Positions 8,875 to 17,550 of a DNA stretch of 64,000 bases are shown here, piece by piece. Numbering within the stretch: position 1 is the stretch's first letter; the number at the start of each line of letters is the position of its first letter. A program made the translations under genes and the position numbers. Below the pieces are notes generated by a model. It searched no databases, had not been told where the DNA came from, and saw only the letters and a list, made by a program, of their open reading frames with translations. Origin of the DNA: Streptomyces sp. DH41 (GTDB lineage: Bacteria > Actinomycetota > Actinomycetes > Streptomycetales > Streptomycetaceae); the NCBI RefSeq assembly GCF_029813785.1, contig NZ_JARVKY010000001.1:558001-622000 (forward strand), read 5' to 3'.

Positions 8875-8925
8875 GCAGCACTGACTCACATGTTCCAGTA
8901 CTGACACGGAAGGCTTCAGTGCTGC
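8875..8925 (-). promoter_or_regulatory. Inverted repeat upstream of the RepL-like gene
   Basis: GCAGCACTGA (8875-8884) and its complement TCAGTGCTGC (8916-8925) flank a 31-base spacer that contains a related CAGTACTGAC. The arrangement suggests an operator or iteron-like binding site for the adjacent winged-helix protein. This is inference from symmetry and position. Confidence 0.35.
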
Positions 8926-9361
8926 CAGCATAAGCCATCTATTCAGAGTTGCATAATTCTATCCAGGTTCGCAATTCCTCTGTCCTGTTCCCGCACGTCA
9001 GCGACGTGTCCACCATCACCCGTCTTCATAGGTGAAGTGACCCGCCGTACCTCCGCCCCTGGCCACTCGCCGGGCCGCCGCGTCCGGCCGCCGGGCCGTC
9101 GCGGCCACGCGCCGTCATCAAGGAGGCGTGGCTGATACCGGTACGGGGCTGAGCGAGACACACGTGACGGGCGACCGCCCGGCTCTCCCACCGTCGTGGC
9201 GCGCTTTCGTCGGCTCAGGTTTTCAGAGGTCCGTGGATACTCGAGCGAGTTGTTCGGCGGGCCGCCACATGGCGGCGAACAGCGCGCGATGGAGTACTCC
9301 GGCGCGGGTGGCACGCGGGGGTGGGCCACGCGGCCCACCCCCGCGAAACCGTCCCGCGTCG
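8926..9361. other. Intergenic stretch without recognisable gene
   Basis: No supported coding frame was found. It contains a palindrome GCCGCCACATGGCGGC at 9261-9276 and, at the right end, a strong hairpin listed separately. Its left part is relatively AT-rich for this genome and would suit promoters of the RepL-like gene. Confidence 0.4.
9314..9345 (-). terminator. Hairpin terminator after small secreted protein gene
   Basis: CGCGGGGGTGGGCC and GGCCCACCCCCGCG form a perfect 14-bp stem with a four-base loop, 17 bases past the stop of the minus-strand gene. Confidence 0.7.
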
Positions 9362-9712
9362 TCAGACGAGGGCCAGTCGCGCCTCGGCCTTCTTCACTCC
9401 GGCGAAGCTGTGGGAGAACTGCTTGCGTACGCCGGAGTTGCAGGCCTTGGCCTGCTTGGTCACGCCGTTGCCACCCACGATGCGGACCACGGCGCACTTG
9501 CCGTCCATGCGGGTGTCCTCGACCCAGCCGGACACCGTGACCTTGCCGCCCGAGCAACGCAGCGTCCAGCTGGCCTCCGCTCCGCCGATCTTGGGGGACG
9601 CGGACGACGGACAGGTGGCCGCGCTCGCCGGAGCGGCGACGCCGAGAGCGAGTCCACCGGCGAGCAGGACGGCGGACAGCGCGGACGTGATGGTCTTGCG
9701 GACTACGGACAT
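9362..9712 (-). CDS. Small secreted protein with four cysteines
   Basis: A 116-residue protein. ATG 9712 has GAAGGAG seven bases upstream and begins a signal peptide (MSVVRKTITSALSAVLLAGG, cleavage near APASA-AT). The mature part of about 85 residues has four Cys (in ATCPS, LRCSG, GKCAV, KACNS) that could form two disulfides, and ends in basic stretches. I recognise no family and propose no function beyond a small extracellular protein. The gene stands alone and is followed by a strong hairpin. Confidence 0.8.
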   Translation of the reverse strand: MSVVRKTITSALSAVLLAGGLALGVAAPASAATCPSSASPKIGGAEASWTLRCSGGKVTVSGWVEDTRMDGKCAVVRIVGGNGVTKQAKACNSGVRKQFSHSFAGVKKAEARLALV

Positions 9713-9941
9713 GGAGGTACTCCTTCGGAGAAGATCGGCGGGAACGGGACCGACGCGCTGTCTTCCGTTCCCGGGTGTCCCCGTCGATGAGTCGAGGGGG
9801 CGAGGCCCGGGAGCGCCGGTCGCGACATCAGCATGGCCAGTGGAATCGGCCGGCGAACGCGATGGGCGAGGCTTTCCCATGTGCATTCATGCACCGTGCA
9901 TGGCGGGGCAGCGACCTGTGGCTATGCGGTGCGCGGAAAGG

Positions 9942-11006
9942 TCATGCAAGGGGTACGGGCGAACGGCTCGCGGGGCGTTGGTAATCCGGTGCGCTGACGG
10001 GTGGGCGCTGATTGACGAGCAGGGCGAGCCAGGTCGCCCGGTCCGTCTTTCCGGTCACCCGCAGACGATGGGTGCGCTGGAACAGCTGAAGGTCCGCGGC
10101 GGTCGCCGCCGTGAACTCCCCCGAGACCGCGGTGGCTCCCAGGCCCACGTTGTTCAGGAGGTCCTGTACGGCCCGCACCGCCGGGCCCGTGGAACCGGGC
10201 TCGACCTGCTTCACCAGCTCCGGCCAGGTACGGTTCCCCACCTTGCCGTCGGCCGGGAGATGCTTCTTCTGCTGGAAGTCCATGACCGCCTGGTGGGTCT
10301 TCTCCCCGAACAGGCCGTCGGCCCGCAGGTCGTAGCCGTGCGCCTTCAGCAGGTTCTGCAGGGCGCGCCCCCACGAGTACTCGTCCGCGGCCTCCTTCTT
10401 CATGTACAGCAGCGGCCACTTCTCCCGTGCCTGGTCCACGGCGCCACCACCCGCCGCGGCCGCCTGCTCCTTGACCTCGGTGGCGTCCCGGCCGGTGGGG
10501 GCGGTCCGCTCGTCGGCGTACAGCCCGGCGGCGAAGGACAGGACTGCCGTGACCGCGAGCGCCAGGAAGGGGCGGGCCCGTCGGAACAAGGGGCCGCGGT
10601 CGGCCGGTCCGTCAGTGGTGCCGGTGGTCCTGGTGGTGCCGGTGGTGGCGCCGACGGTGGTGACGGCGCCGGGGGCGTACGTGGCGTCGGGGTCGGCCGG
10701 GCGTTGCCGGCTGTTCTCCTCCAGGGCGGCCCTGGACAGCGACCTCGCCAGGTCCAGTTCCGTCGCCGGTGCCCGCAGGTGGGTGTGCAGGGCCTCCACG
10801 ATCCTCGGGGGTGCGGTCGAGCTGTGTTTCGGGTTCAGATAGCGCGAGAGTGTCGTCTGGTCGATGCCGAGGCGCGCGGCCAGTGCCTGCTGTGTGGGAC
10901 GCCTGCCGTCGGTGGAGCCACCTGCCTCCTCCCACCAGCGCCGGAGCAGTCGCGCCAGCCGCTCCCCCGGTCGTTGCGGATGCCGGCTCTCTCGCTCGTG
11001 CGTCAT
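9942..11006 (-). CDS. Membrane-anchored HTH protein with two peptidoglycan-binding domains
   Basis: A 354-residue protein. An N-terminal helix-turn-helix (about residues 35-62, QQALAARLGIDQTTLSRYL) precedes a Thr/Gly-rich linker and one transmembrane helix (about 143-163). Two PG_binding_1 repeats follow (ALQNLLKAHGYDLRADGLFG near 213 and AVQDLLNNVGLGATAVSGEF near 280). The topology implies a cytoplasmic DNA-binding-like head and an extracytoplasmic wall-binding part, so it could sense the cell wall. Similar proteins are common in Streptomyces but their function is unsettled. Two direct repeats upstream may be its own operator. The C-terminal ~15 residues look unstructured. Confidence 0.88.
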   Translation of the reverse strand: MTHERESRHPQRPGERLARLLRRWWEEAGGSTDGRRPTQQALAARLGIDQTTLSRYLNPKHSSTAPPRIVEALHTHLRAPATELDLARSLSRAALEENSRQRPADPDATYAPGAVTTVGATTGTTRTTGTTDGPADRGPLFRRARPFLALAVTAVLSFAAGLYADERTAPTGRDATEVKEQAAAAGGGAVDQAREKWPLLYMKKEAADEYSWGRALQNLLKAHGYDLRADGLFGEKTHQAVMDFQQKKHLPADGKVGNRTWPELVKQVEPGSTGPAVRAVQDLLNNVGLGATAVSGEFTAATAADLQLFQRTHRLRVTGKTDRATWLALLVNQRPPVSAPDYQRPASRSPVPLA

Positions 11007-11476
11007 GCGTGCGCGTACCCTCCCGGTCGTCGTACGAACAGACGGGCGTCCACGTCACTGCATGACGGCATAGCAGCAGGTCATGAGCCTGCATTACGGC
11101 ATACGTGGTTGCCTTGGCCTGCGGAGGCGCAGATCGTAACGACGTGGTCGGCGCGTCGGACCAACCTGTTGCGGGCACCGCCCACGGCACCGGGCGAGCG
11201 GCGAAACGTTCAGACCCCGCAGGGAAGCGGCGCCCGCCTCGTCTACGCGGCGCACCGCGGCGAGGACGAAAGGGGCCTGCCTTCATCCGAAGGAGTGGCC
11301 GGCGACGGAGCGGTCCGGCACGGATTGTTCACTCCTGGGGGCGTTTCGCCGTGGTCGCTCGGCCGACCAGGACCGTCTGATCCGCTGGACGGACCCACGG
11401 CGCTTTCGTCCAAGACAAGGCCCTTGAAGTCGGCGACGGTAGGTGCGTGCGCAGACACGAAGTGGGGGTTGCTCGC
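11007..11476. other. Intergenic stretch without supported gene
   Basis: It contains the direct repeats listed separately near the HTH gene. The rest gives no coding frame with recognisable sequence. It borders the decayed AraC-type gene, so parts may be degraded coding DNA. Confidence 0.4.
11058..11103 (-). promoter_or_regulatory. Pair of 15-bp direct repeats upstream of HTH/peptidoglycan-binding gene
   Basis: CTGCATGACGGCATA (11058-11072) and CTGCATTACGGCATA (11089-11103) differ at one base and are 31 bp apart start to start, three helical turns. They lie about 50 bp upstream of the HTH gene start, a plausible autoregulatory site. Confidence 0.4.
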
Positions 11477-12279
11477 ATGGATCGCGATGCCGAGGACGGC
11501 TGGGAGGTCGCCCGTCCGCTCGGTGGCGCGTCCCTCGACGGGGTCCGGATGGCCGGGTTCCGTGACCGTGCCGCCGCCGGGCTGGACATGCAGGTGCTCC
11601 CTCAGCCTGCCGTGGTCGTCGTCATCGGGTTCGGGGGCGACCCGTTGACGGTGGAGAGTGCCGCTGGACGCCGACCCATGGCGAGCCTCGTCGCCGCGTT
11701 GTCGCCCGGCCCGGCCCGGCCCGCATCCGCGGTGAGCGCGTCGAGTGCGTCGAAGTGTGCTTGTCACCCCGGGCCGCCCATGCGCTGCTGGGCGTCCCTC
11801 CGCGCGAACTGGACGGGTCCGTCACCGGTCTCAAGGACCTGTGGGGGCCGCAGGAACGACGCCTCCGCGAGCGGCTGACCGAAACGCAAAGTGGTCGGAA
11901 CGCCTCGCGCTGACGGACGAGTTCCTCGCGAAGCGGGCCGCGCAGGCACCGGCGATGTCGCCGGAGGTAGCCGCCGCCTGGGACACCATCGTGGCCCGTC
12001 GGGGGCCGGGTACGGGTCGGTGACCTCGCCGCGTCCTGCGGATGGAGCCTCAAGCGGCTGCGGTCCAGGTTCAGTGCCGAGCTCGGCCTCACCCCCAAGC
12101 GTGCCGCCATACTGGTCCGCTTCGACCACGCCGCCCGAGCACTTCGCGCGGGTGAGAGCGCCAGCAGTGTCGCCCTGGCGTGCGGATACGTCGACCAGCC
12201 CCATCTTCATCGCGACGTACTGGCCCTCGCCGGGTGCACGCCGGGTGCTCTGGCCGACCGGACCACGTCTGCCGATTAG
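11477..12279 (+). pseudogene. AraC-family transcriptional regulator with multiple frameshifts
   Basis: Three reading frames must be joined to recover one AraC-type regulator. Frame 1 from ATG 11477 encodes GWEVARPLGGASLDGVRMAG and runs to about 11725. A second frame gives VECVEVCLSPRAAHALLGVP. A third gives KWSERLALTDEFLAKRAAQA up to about 12010. A final shift restores the HTH part (LAASCGWSLKRLRSRFSAEL, then ALACGYVDQPHLHRDVLALA) ending at TAG 12279. This is the layout of AraC regulators with an N-terminal DUF6597-like sensing domain. At least three frameshifts make it nonfunctional unless several assembly errors coincide. It lies directly upstream of a truncated methyltransferase gene that it may once have controlled. 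Confidence 0.8.
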
Positions 12280-12369
12280 CGGCCCACGCCCCCATCAAGG
12301 AGACCGGCCACGCGCACGTGCCCGCGCCGGTTCACGCACGTACCACCACACCAAGGACGGGAAGCACCT

Positions 12370-12957
12370 GTGACACCTGTGACGAACACCGATGTCCGAG
12401 CAGCGGGGACGGCCGACCGCGAACTGATCGTCCGGCTCGCGTTCGGGAGCATGGCCGCGCAGACCCTGCGCGCGGCGGTCCGGTTGAGGGTGATGGATCT
12501 GGTCGGCGATACGCCGCGCTGTGCCGCCGAGGTGGCCGCCGAGGCCGGAGCCGAACCTCAGCCCATGACGCGGCTGCTGCGCGCCCTGGCCGGCCTCGGT
12601 CCGCTGAAGGAACACACGCCCGGCTTCTTCTCGGTGACCCCCGCGGGCGCGCTCCTCGACCCGGGCGGTCCCGACTCGCTCACGTCGTTCGTGCGGATGT
12701 TCACCGAGCCCGCGATAGTACGCGCCTGGGAGCACCTGGACGACAGCGTGCGCACCGGCGAGATCGCGTTCGACACCGTCTTCGGCACCGACTTCTTCAG
12801 CCACCTCGCCCGGCAACCCGAGTTGTCCTCGGAGTTCAACGCCGCGATGAGCCGAACCGTCTCGGAGACCGCCGCCGCGCTGCCGTATGCCTTCGACTTC
12901 GGCCGGTTCAGTTCTTCGGGTACACCGTGTACGCGTGGCAGTCGGCGCACCCCTTGA
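12370..12957 (+). pseudogene. O-methyltransferase, truncated after the N-terminal dimerisation domain
   Basis: Residues 1 to about 179 match the N-terminal winged-helix/dimerisation half of acetylserotonin-type O-methyltransferases (VRLRVMDLVGDTPRCAAEVA, then LLRALAGLGPLKE and FFSHLARQPELSSEFNAAMS). Family members of about 340 residues continue with the SAM-binding Rossmann domain right after YAFDFGRF. Here that homology stops near nt 12907 and the frame reads antisense through the end of the convergent gene to a chance stop at 12957. The catalytic domain is absent, so no methyl transfer is expected. The breakpoint abuts the stop codon of the neighbouring secreted protein gene, consistent with a deletion. 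Confidence 0.8.
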
Positions 12958-13276
12958 TCAGGGCCTTCTTGAACTTGCCCCTGGGACTGGTGAGGGTCTT
13001 TTCCCTGGAGTCGTGGCGCCAGTCTCCCCAGCTGTCCCCGTACATGCGCACCCAGACGTGCCCCGCGCAGCCGCTGTTGTGCTTGATACCGACGGCCCTC
13101 GTCGTGGTGAGTTCGAGCGAGTAGACGGAGCCGCACGACCGGCTGTACATGAACCACCCCCGCTCCCGCTCGTCTTCGAGGATGTTGTCCGCCGCCCATG
13201 CGGAGGAGGGGGTGACGGTGGCGAGCATGAAGGATGCTGCGAGAGTGCCGAGGACAGTGGAAACGCGCTTGCCCAT
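12908..13276 (-). CDS. Small secreted protein with C-terminal cysteine pair
   Basis: A 122-residue protein. ATG 13276 follows AAGGGAG and begins a signal peptide (GKRVSTVLGTLAASFMLATV, cleavage near SSAWA-AD). The mature domain has four Cys (RSCGS, SGCAG, GCADC) and ends in KALIKGCADCHAYTVYPKN, a CxxCH-like motif. That motif resembles a haem c attachment site, but a single CADCH in an otherwise unrelated small protein is weak evidence for haem. No family is recognised. The stop codon sits exactly at the breakpoint of the truncated methyltransferase on the other strand. Confidence 0.75.
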   Translation of the reverse strand: MGKRVSTVLGTLAASFMLATVTPSSAWAADNILEDERERGWFMYSRSCGSVYSLELTTTRAVGIKHNSGCAGHVWVRMYGDSWGDWRHDSREKTLTSPRGKFKKALIKGCADCHAYTVYPKN

Positions 13277-13593
13277 GAGAATGATCTCCCTTGATCGGTG
13301 CACCAGACGTACACACCGACTGTCGCCCGGAACAGAGGCGTTGGGGTACCTACAACTATGCAGGGTTGCGGCGTCGGCCACCGACCGGAGTCGAGGTCGT
13401 CAAGCCGTCCGGGCTGTTCACCCGCAGATGCTGACGGCCTCGGTACGGCGCGAAGAACGTCGTGCAGGCCCGGCACGGTGGGTGGTGTGTCCGGACGCTC
13501 GTTTCTTGCTTCCGGTGTGGTGAGCGCTTCGGTCGGCCGGAAGGGCCGACCGAAGCGCTTGCACACGCCTGCCCGAGGGGCTTGCTGCCCTGT

Positions 13594-14467
13594 TCAGCCG
13601 TGCTCGGGCTCCACCGGGAGCCACAGTTCGGCGTCGGCCTCGGTCTTGTCCGGCGACAGTCGGGTGCGCAGGATCTCGGGGCCGGTGCGGGTGCGGGTGC
13701 GGGTGCGACGGGAACCACTCGGTGAAGACGTCCCGCCACAGCTCTTGGATGGCCTGCGGTGCCGGCCCGGAGGTGGTGAAGACCGCCCAGGTGCCGGCCG
13801 GGACGGCCAACGTGGTCATGCCCTCGGGAGCGGGCGCGGAGGTGATCACACCGTGGTGGTAGTCGAGTTCGGTGCCTTCGGCGCGGCTGGGGTCCAGGTC
13901 GTCGCAGACCGGGACGACGCCGTCCGGCTCCTGGTCCGACAGCTTCTCCAGGCGCTCCAGGGTCTGCGGGTCGATCCCGCGGACAAAGTCCATGATCGCC
14001 TGGTTCAGGCCCACGTGTACCAGCGGTACCCGGGTCTTGAGCCCGACGACGGCGAAGTCCGCCTTGCCCACGACGCGGTATCGCATGCTGCTGCTCCCTT
14101 CGACGGTGAGGCGGAAGGCCATCCGGGGCTGGGAGATGAGTGCGGCGCCGGTACGCCGGGCGTTGCCCGGTCCGATGCCGTGCATGGCACGGAACGCCCG
14201 TGCGAACGCCTCTCCGGAGCCGTAGCCGTAGCCGTAGCGCACGGCGATCTCCAGCAGCGTCTCGCGCCCCGCGAGCACTTCGGCGCCCGCGAGGGTGAGC
14301 CGACGGCGCCGGACGTACTCCGACAGCGGCATGCCCGCGAGCGCGGAGAACATCCGGCGCAGGTGGTACTCCGAAGTGGCCGCGACGCGTGCCAGCTCCG
14401 CCACCTCGAGGTCCTGGTCGAGATGGCCCTCGATGTGCTCCATCGCCTGGTTCAGCCGTTCCAGCAC
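13594..14467 (-). pseudogene. AraC-family regulator with GyrI-like effector domain, frameshifted near the C-terminus
   Basis: From ATG 14467 the product has two AraC helix-turn-helix motifs (about residues 1-105, LARVAATSEYHLRRMFSALA and IAVRYGYGYGSGEAFARAF). A GyrI-like ligand-binding domain follows (about 125-265, ADFAVVGLKTRVPLVHVGLN). The expected ending GPEILRTRLSPDKTEADAEL plus WLPVEPEHG is present but in another frame, ending at 13594. The switch falls beside four GGTGCG units (13684-13707). As sequenced, the frame runs on to 13418 with an arginine-rich, unrelated tail. Either a recent frameshift, a slippage-prone site, or a sequencing error explains this. It is divergent from the large coiled-coil protein gene. 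Confidence 0.75.
13684..13707. repeat. Hexanucleotide repeat (GGTGCG)x4
   Basis: Four perfect GGTGCG units lie inside the AraC/GyrI gene, a few bases from where its conserved reading frame shifts. Simple repeats are prone to slippage, although loss of a whole hexamer would not by itself change the frame. Confidence 0.85.
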
Positions 14468-14810
14468 GCCCGGTCCCCTTCCTCTTGACGATCACCACGC
14501 TAGGCAGCACCCGCCATGCCGGACCCGACATTCTGTGCCCGGTCGGGTCGGGTGCCCTGGGAACGGTCTCCCTCCTCCGTTCCGGGCCCACGCCGACGTC
14601 TGTTCCCGGGCACGCTTCCCGCGTACGGCCCGACGATCACGTCGGTGGCCCGTACGCGGAGCGGTCGGCTCGGTAGGCGTACCTCACCCCGCCTGCCTCC
14701 ACACAACGCTTCCCACAGCAGCCACGAGGAGTTCCACCACCACACCCCTCCCGTTAGCCCCGCCTGGCTACCTTCGCCTCGCCCGGTCCGGCAGCTGGAG
14801 AGGTATGTCC
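14468..14810. other. Divergent intergenic region
   Basis: This lies between the AraC/GyrI gene (left) and the coiled-coil gene (right) and must hold both promoters. I see no convincing -35/-10 pair and no recognisable coding sequence; the open frames are shadows. Confidence 0.4.
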
Positions 14811-17372
14811 ATGAGCGCCCCTGTCCACCGCACCTCCGAACAGCCGTCCGTGGCCGCTCTGACAGCGGCGCGGGAGCGTCGGGAGGGAAGCCGGACGGGG
14901 AGTCCTTCCGGGTCCGGGACCTCGACGGAACAGGCCCTCCTCAGGCTCCAGTCCAGCGCCGGCAACCGTGCGGCGGCCGCCACGGTGCAACGCGCCAGGG
15001 GCAGGACTCTGGAACGGACCCCGGAGACCGACACCGCGAGACCCAGCTCGGCCCCCGGCGCCCGGCGTGCCCCGGCCGGCCGCGCCCGAGGCGGCTCGGT
15101 GTCCGGCGTCCCGGGCACCGTGGAACTCGACCCCTCCGTGTGGGACCGCGCCGAAACGCCCGGGCCGGCCGGCCCGGAACGCGCTGTGACGCCCGAGGCC
15201 GTCACGGAAACCCCGGCCGCCCGTACTCGGAAACGCGCCCGACGCGACTCGGACTCCGAAGCCCCGCACACCACCGGCGCCCGCAAACGCGCCCGGCGTG
15301 ACTCGTACGCCGAGGTCCGGCACACCACCGGCAGCCCGGAACGCGTCGCCACACCCGAGGCCACCGCGGAGACCGTCGCCCCGCCGGAACGCGTCGCGAC
15401 ACCCGAGATCACCGCGGAACCCCGCATCACCCCGACCGGGCGCCCCCGAAGTGGCTCGGCCCCCGGCGCCCGGTCCGCCACGGCCGGCCGCACCCGGCGC
15501 GGCTCGGACTCCGGCCTCGGGGGCATGGAAGTCGACCCCCGCTTCCGGGACCACGTCGAAACGTCCAGGACCGAAGCACGCGCCGCCGCGGAAGCACGCG
15601 CCTCGGAGGCCGCACGGATCGCCGAAGAGGAAGCGGCGCGCGCCGCGGAAGCCGCACGCGTCGCCCAGGAAGAGGCACGCGCGGCGGAGGAGGCGCGCAT
15701 CGCCGAAGAAGCGCGTATCGCCGCCGAAGAAGCCGCCCGCGCCGCGGAGGCAGCGCGCATCGCCGAGGAAGAAGCTCGCGCGGCCGAAGAGGCACGCACC
15801 GCCGAAGAAGCGCGTATCGCCGCCGAAGAAGCCGCACGCGCCGCGGAAACCGCGCGTATCGCCGCCGAAAGGGAAGCGGCACGCGTCGCCGAAGCCGCAC
15901 GCGCCGCCCAGGAAGAAGCTCGCGCGGCCGAGGAGGCACGCGCCGCGGAGGAGAGGGCGGAAGCCGCCGCGGAGAAGAGGAGTGAGCGCCTCAAGGCGGT
16001 GGCCGAGAACGCGGATCAGGGGAAGAGGCTCCTCGAACCCGGGGACGCTCTGGGCAAGGGTGTCCAGGCCCCCACGGCCGCCGGCCTCGGTCAGGAGGCC
16101 ACCGCGGCGGCGGAAGCCGCCGCGAAGCCCGGCTCCGCCACCGCGGGGGCTTCCGGCGCGTCGGGAGCCGCCGCCCTGAAGCACGACGCCGCTGCCACGG
16201 GCGTGTCCGGCGCATCGCTGAGCGCCCTCACGGAGCTCCTCTCCCTCGGGGCCAGCGTCGCGGATTCGCTCAGGAACATGAAGACGTCCCTGAAGGAGAG
16301 GGCCGGAGCCGGGCACCACAACGCGAGGAAGAAGGCCAAGACCAAGGCGACCGACGCGGGCGTCAGCGTCGCCAGTACGGGTGCCAACAGCGGCGCCATC
16401 GCCAAGGACGCGGTCAAGCTGCAGGGCGCGGCGAACACCGCGACCGCCGCCGAAGCGAGCGGCATTCTCAGCGCCGTCGCCGGGCTGGCGAAGAGCATCC
16501 GTGCCATGGGCAAGGTCGGAAGAGCGTCCAGCAAGTACAGGAATCTGAAGAAGCTCGGGAAGGCCGGCGTCGTCCACGCCGACCTGCTGGCCCGGCTGAC
16601 GGAGGAGGCGAACGGCGCCTACCACCAGGCCAACAACGCGCTCAACGACGTGGAGAGGATAAGGACGGCCAACGCGGGCCGGCCGGCCGAGCTGTGGGCC
16701 GAGGAGGTTCGCGAGCCCCTGGCCGCCTTCACCGCGGCGGAGGAGCGCGCACGCCACACCAGAGAGGCCTACGACCGCGCCCTGCGCGACGTGGGCACGC
16801 TGGCCGAGACGCAGAAGTTCGCGAAGAGGAAGCAGGCCTTCAAGATCGGCAAGGAGGCCACGGGCGGCGTCGTGGGCGAGGGCCTCAAGGGCGCGGCCGG
16901 CATCGTGACCGCGACCACGATCGCCGCGGGAACTCTCGGGAGCAACCCGGCCGGTTGGATCATCGCCGCGGTGGGGGCGGGCCTCGTCGTCACGGTCGCC
17001 GCTTACAAGGGCGGCCGGGCGGCCCACAAGCGATTCCAGCAGGAGCACCACCCCGAGCGTTATACGCCGGAGGGCGAGACGACGCCGGTGGCCAAGCCCA
17101 CCTGGGAATCGCTGAAGCACGCCATGAAGGTCTGGAAGAAGGTGGAGAGGCACAAGCGCCAGCTGGCGGCGCACAAGATCTACAACATGGCGTCGAGCCC
17201 CGACGTGGCGCCCGAACTGCGCCACTCCGCCCTGGAACTCCTCGTAGCGCTCAAGGCCGGCCCCGAGAAGCACAACATGGAACGGGAGGAGTGGGAGGCG
17301 AGCCTCCGGGCCCCGGCGGGCAAGGCCAAATGGATCAAGGAGATCACGGACCAGCTGAGCTCCGGATCGTGA
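14811..17372 (+). CDS. Large coiled-coil protein with eCIS-type LQxxAGN leader motif
   Basis: An 853-residue protein from ATG 14811 (GAGAGG seven bases upstream; ATG 14805 is an alternative). Residues 46-54 read LQSSAGNRA followed by TVQR, the short leader seen on many Streptomyces proteins tied to extracellular contractile injection systems. Next come an Arg/Asp/Ser-rich region with ARKRARRDS and ERVATPE repeats (about 130-215), then an Ala/Glu/Arg-rich coiled coil with heptad-like AEEARIAEE repeats (about 250-390). An Ala/Gly-rich helical region follows. The C-terminal ~250 residues have a glycine-rich hydrophobic segment (about 697-732) and a basic helical tail. No catalytic motif is seen. 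A cargo, toxin or structural role is inference; there are no sheath, tube or baseplate genes in the window. Confidence 0.75.
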   Translation: MSAPVHRTSEQPSVAALTAARERREGSRTGSPSGSGTSTEQALLRLQSSAGNRAAAATVQRARGRTLERTPETDTARPSSAPGARRAPAGRARGGSVSGVPGTVELDPSVWDRAETPGPAGPERAVTPEAVTETPAARTRKRARRDSDSEAPHTTGARKRARRDSYAEVRHTTGSPERVATPEATAETVAPPERVATPEITAEPRITPTGRPRSGSAPGARSATAGRTRRGSDSGLGGMEVDPRFRDHVETSRTEARAAAEARASEAARIAEEEAARAAEAARVAQEEARAAEEARIAEEARIAAEEAARAAEAARIAEEEARAAEEARTAEEARIAAEEAARAAETARIAAEREAARVAEAARAAQEEARAAEEARAAEERAEAAAEKRSERLKAVAENADQGKRLLEPGDALGKGVQAPTAAGLGQEATAAAEAAAKPGSATAGASGASGAAALKHDAAATGVSGASLSALTELLSLGASVADSLRNMKTSLKERAGAGHHNARKKAKTKATDAGVSVASTGANSGAIAKDAVKLQGAANTATAAEASGILSAVAGLAKSIRAMGKVGRASSKYRNLKKLGKAGVVHADLLARLTEEANGAYHQANNALNDVERIRTANAGRPAELWAEEVREPLAAFTAAEERARHTREAYDRALRDVGTLAETQKFAKRKQAFKIGKEATGGVVGEGLKGAAGIVTATTIAAGTLGSNPAGWIIAAVGAGLVVTVAAYKGGRAAHKRFQQEHHPERYTPEGETTPVAKPTWESLKHAMKVWKKVERHKRQLAAHKIYNMASSPDVAPELRHSALELLVALKAGPEKHNMEREEWEASLRAPAGKAKWIKEITDQLSSGS

Positions 17373-17550
17373 CGGAGCGGGCCGGGGGCAGAGTGGGGGC
17401 CACGCGACGACAGCCCCGCTCCCGGCCCGCGGCACCGGCACCCAGCACACCGGCGTCCGCGGCACCGGCGTTCGCGGCACCGGCGTGACCCGCTGCCGGC
17501 CGTCGCGCGGCAGCAGGTCACGGGCCGGGGCCCATCGTCTCGGCGGACGC

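Noticed and set aside
12978..12995. CADCH in the small secreted protein as a haem c site
   Set aside because: A single CxxCH-type motif in a small unrelated domain, without other cytochrome features, is not enough to call a cytochrome.
15565..15980. DNA tandem repeat or CRISPR-like array inside the coiled-coil gene
   Set aside because: The periodicity is codon-level (Ala/Glu/Arg heptads) without regular spacers; it is protein repeat, not CRISPR.
14754..17480. A 908-codon antisense frame over the coiled-coil protein gene
   Set aside because: Its sequence is Gly/Arg-rich and mirrors the Ala/Glu repeats of the sense gene. The sense frame has the leader motif, Shine-Dalgarno sequence and coiled-coil logic.
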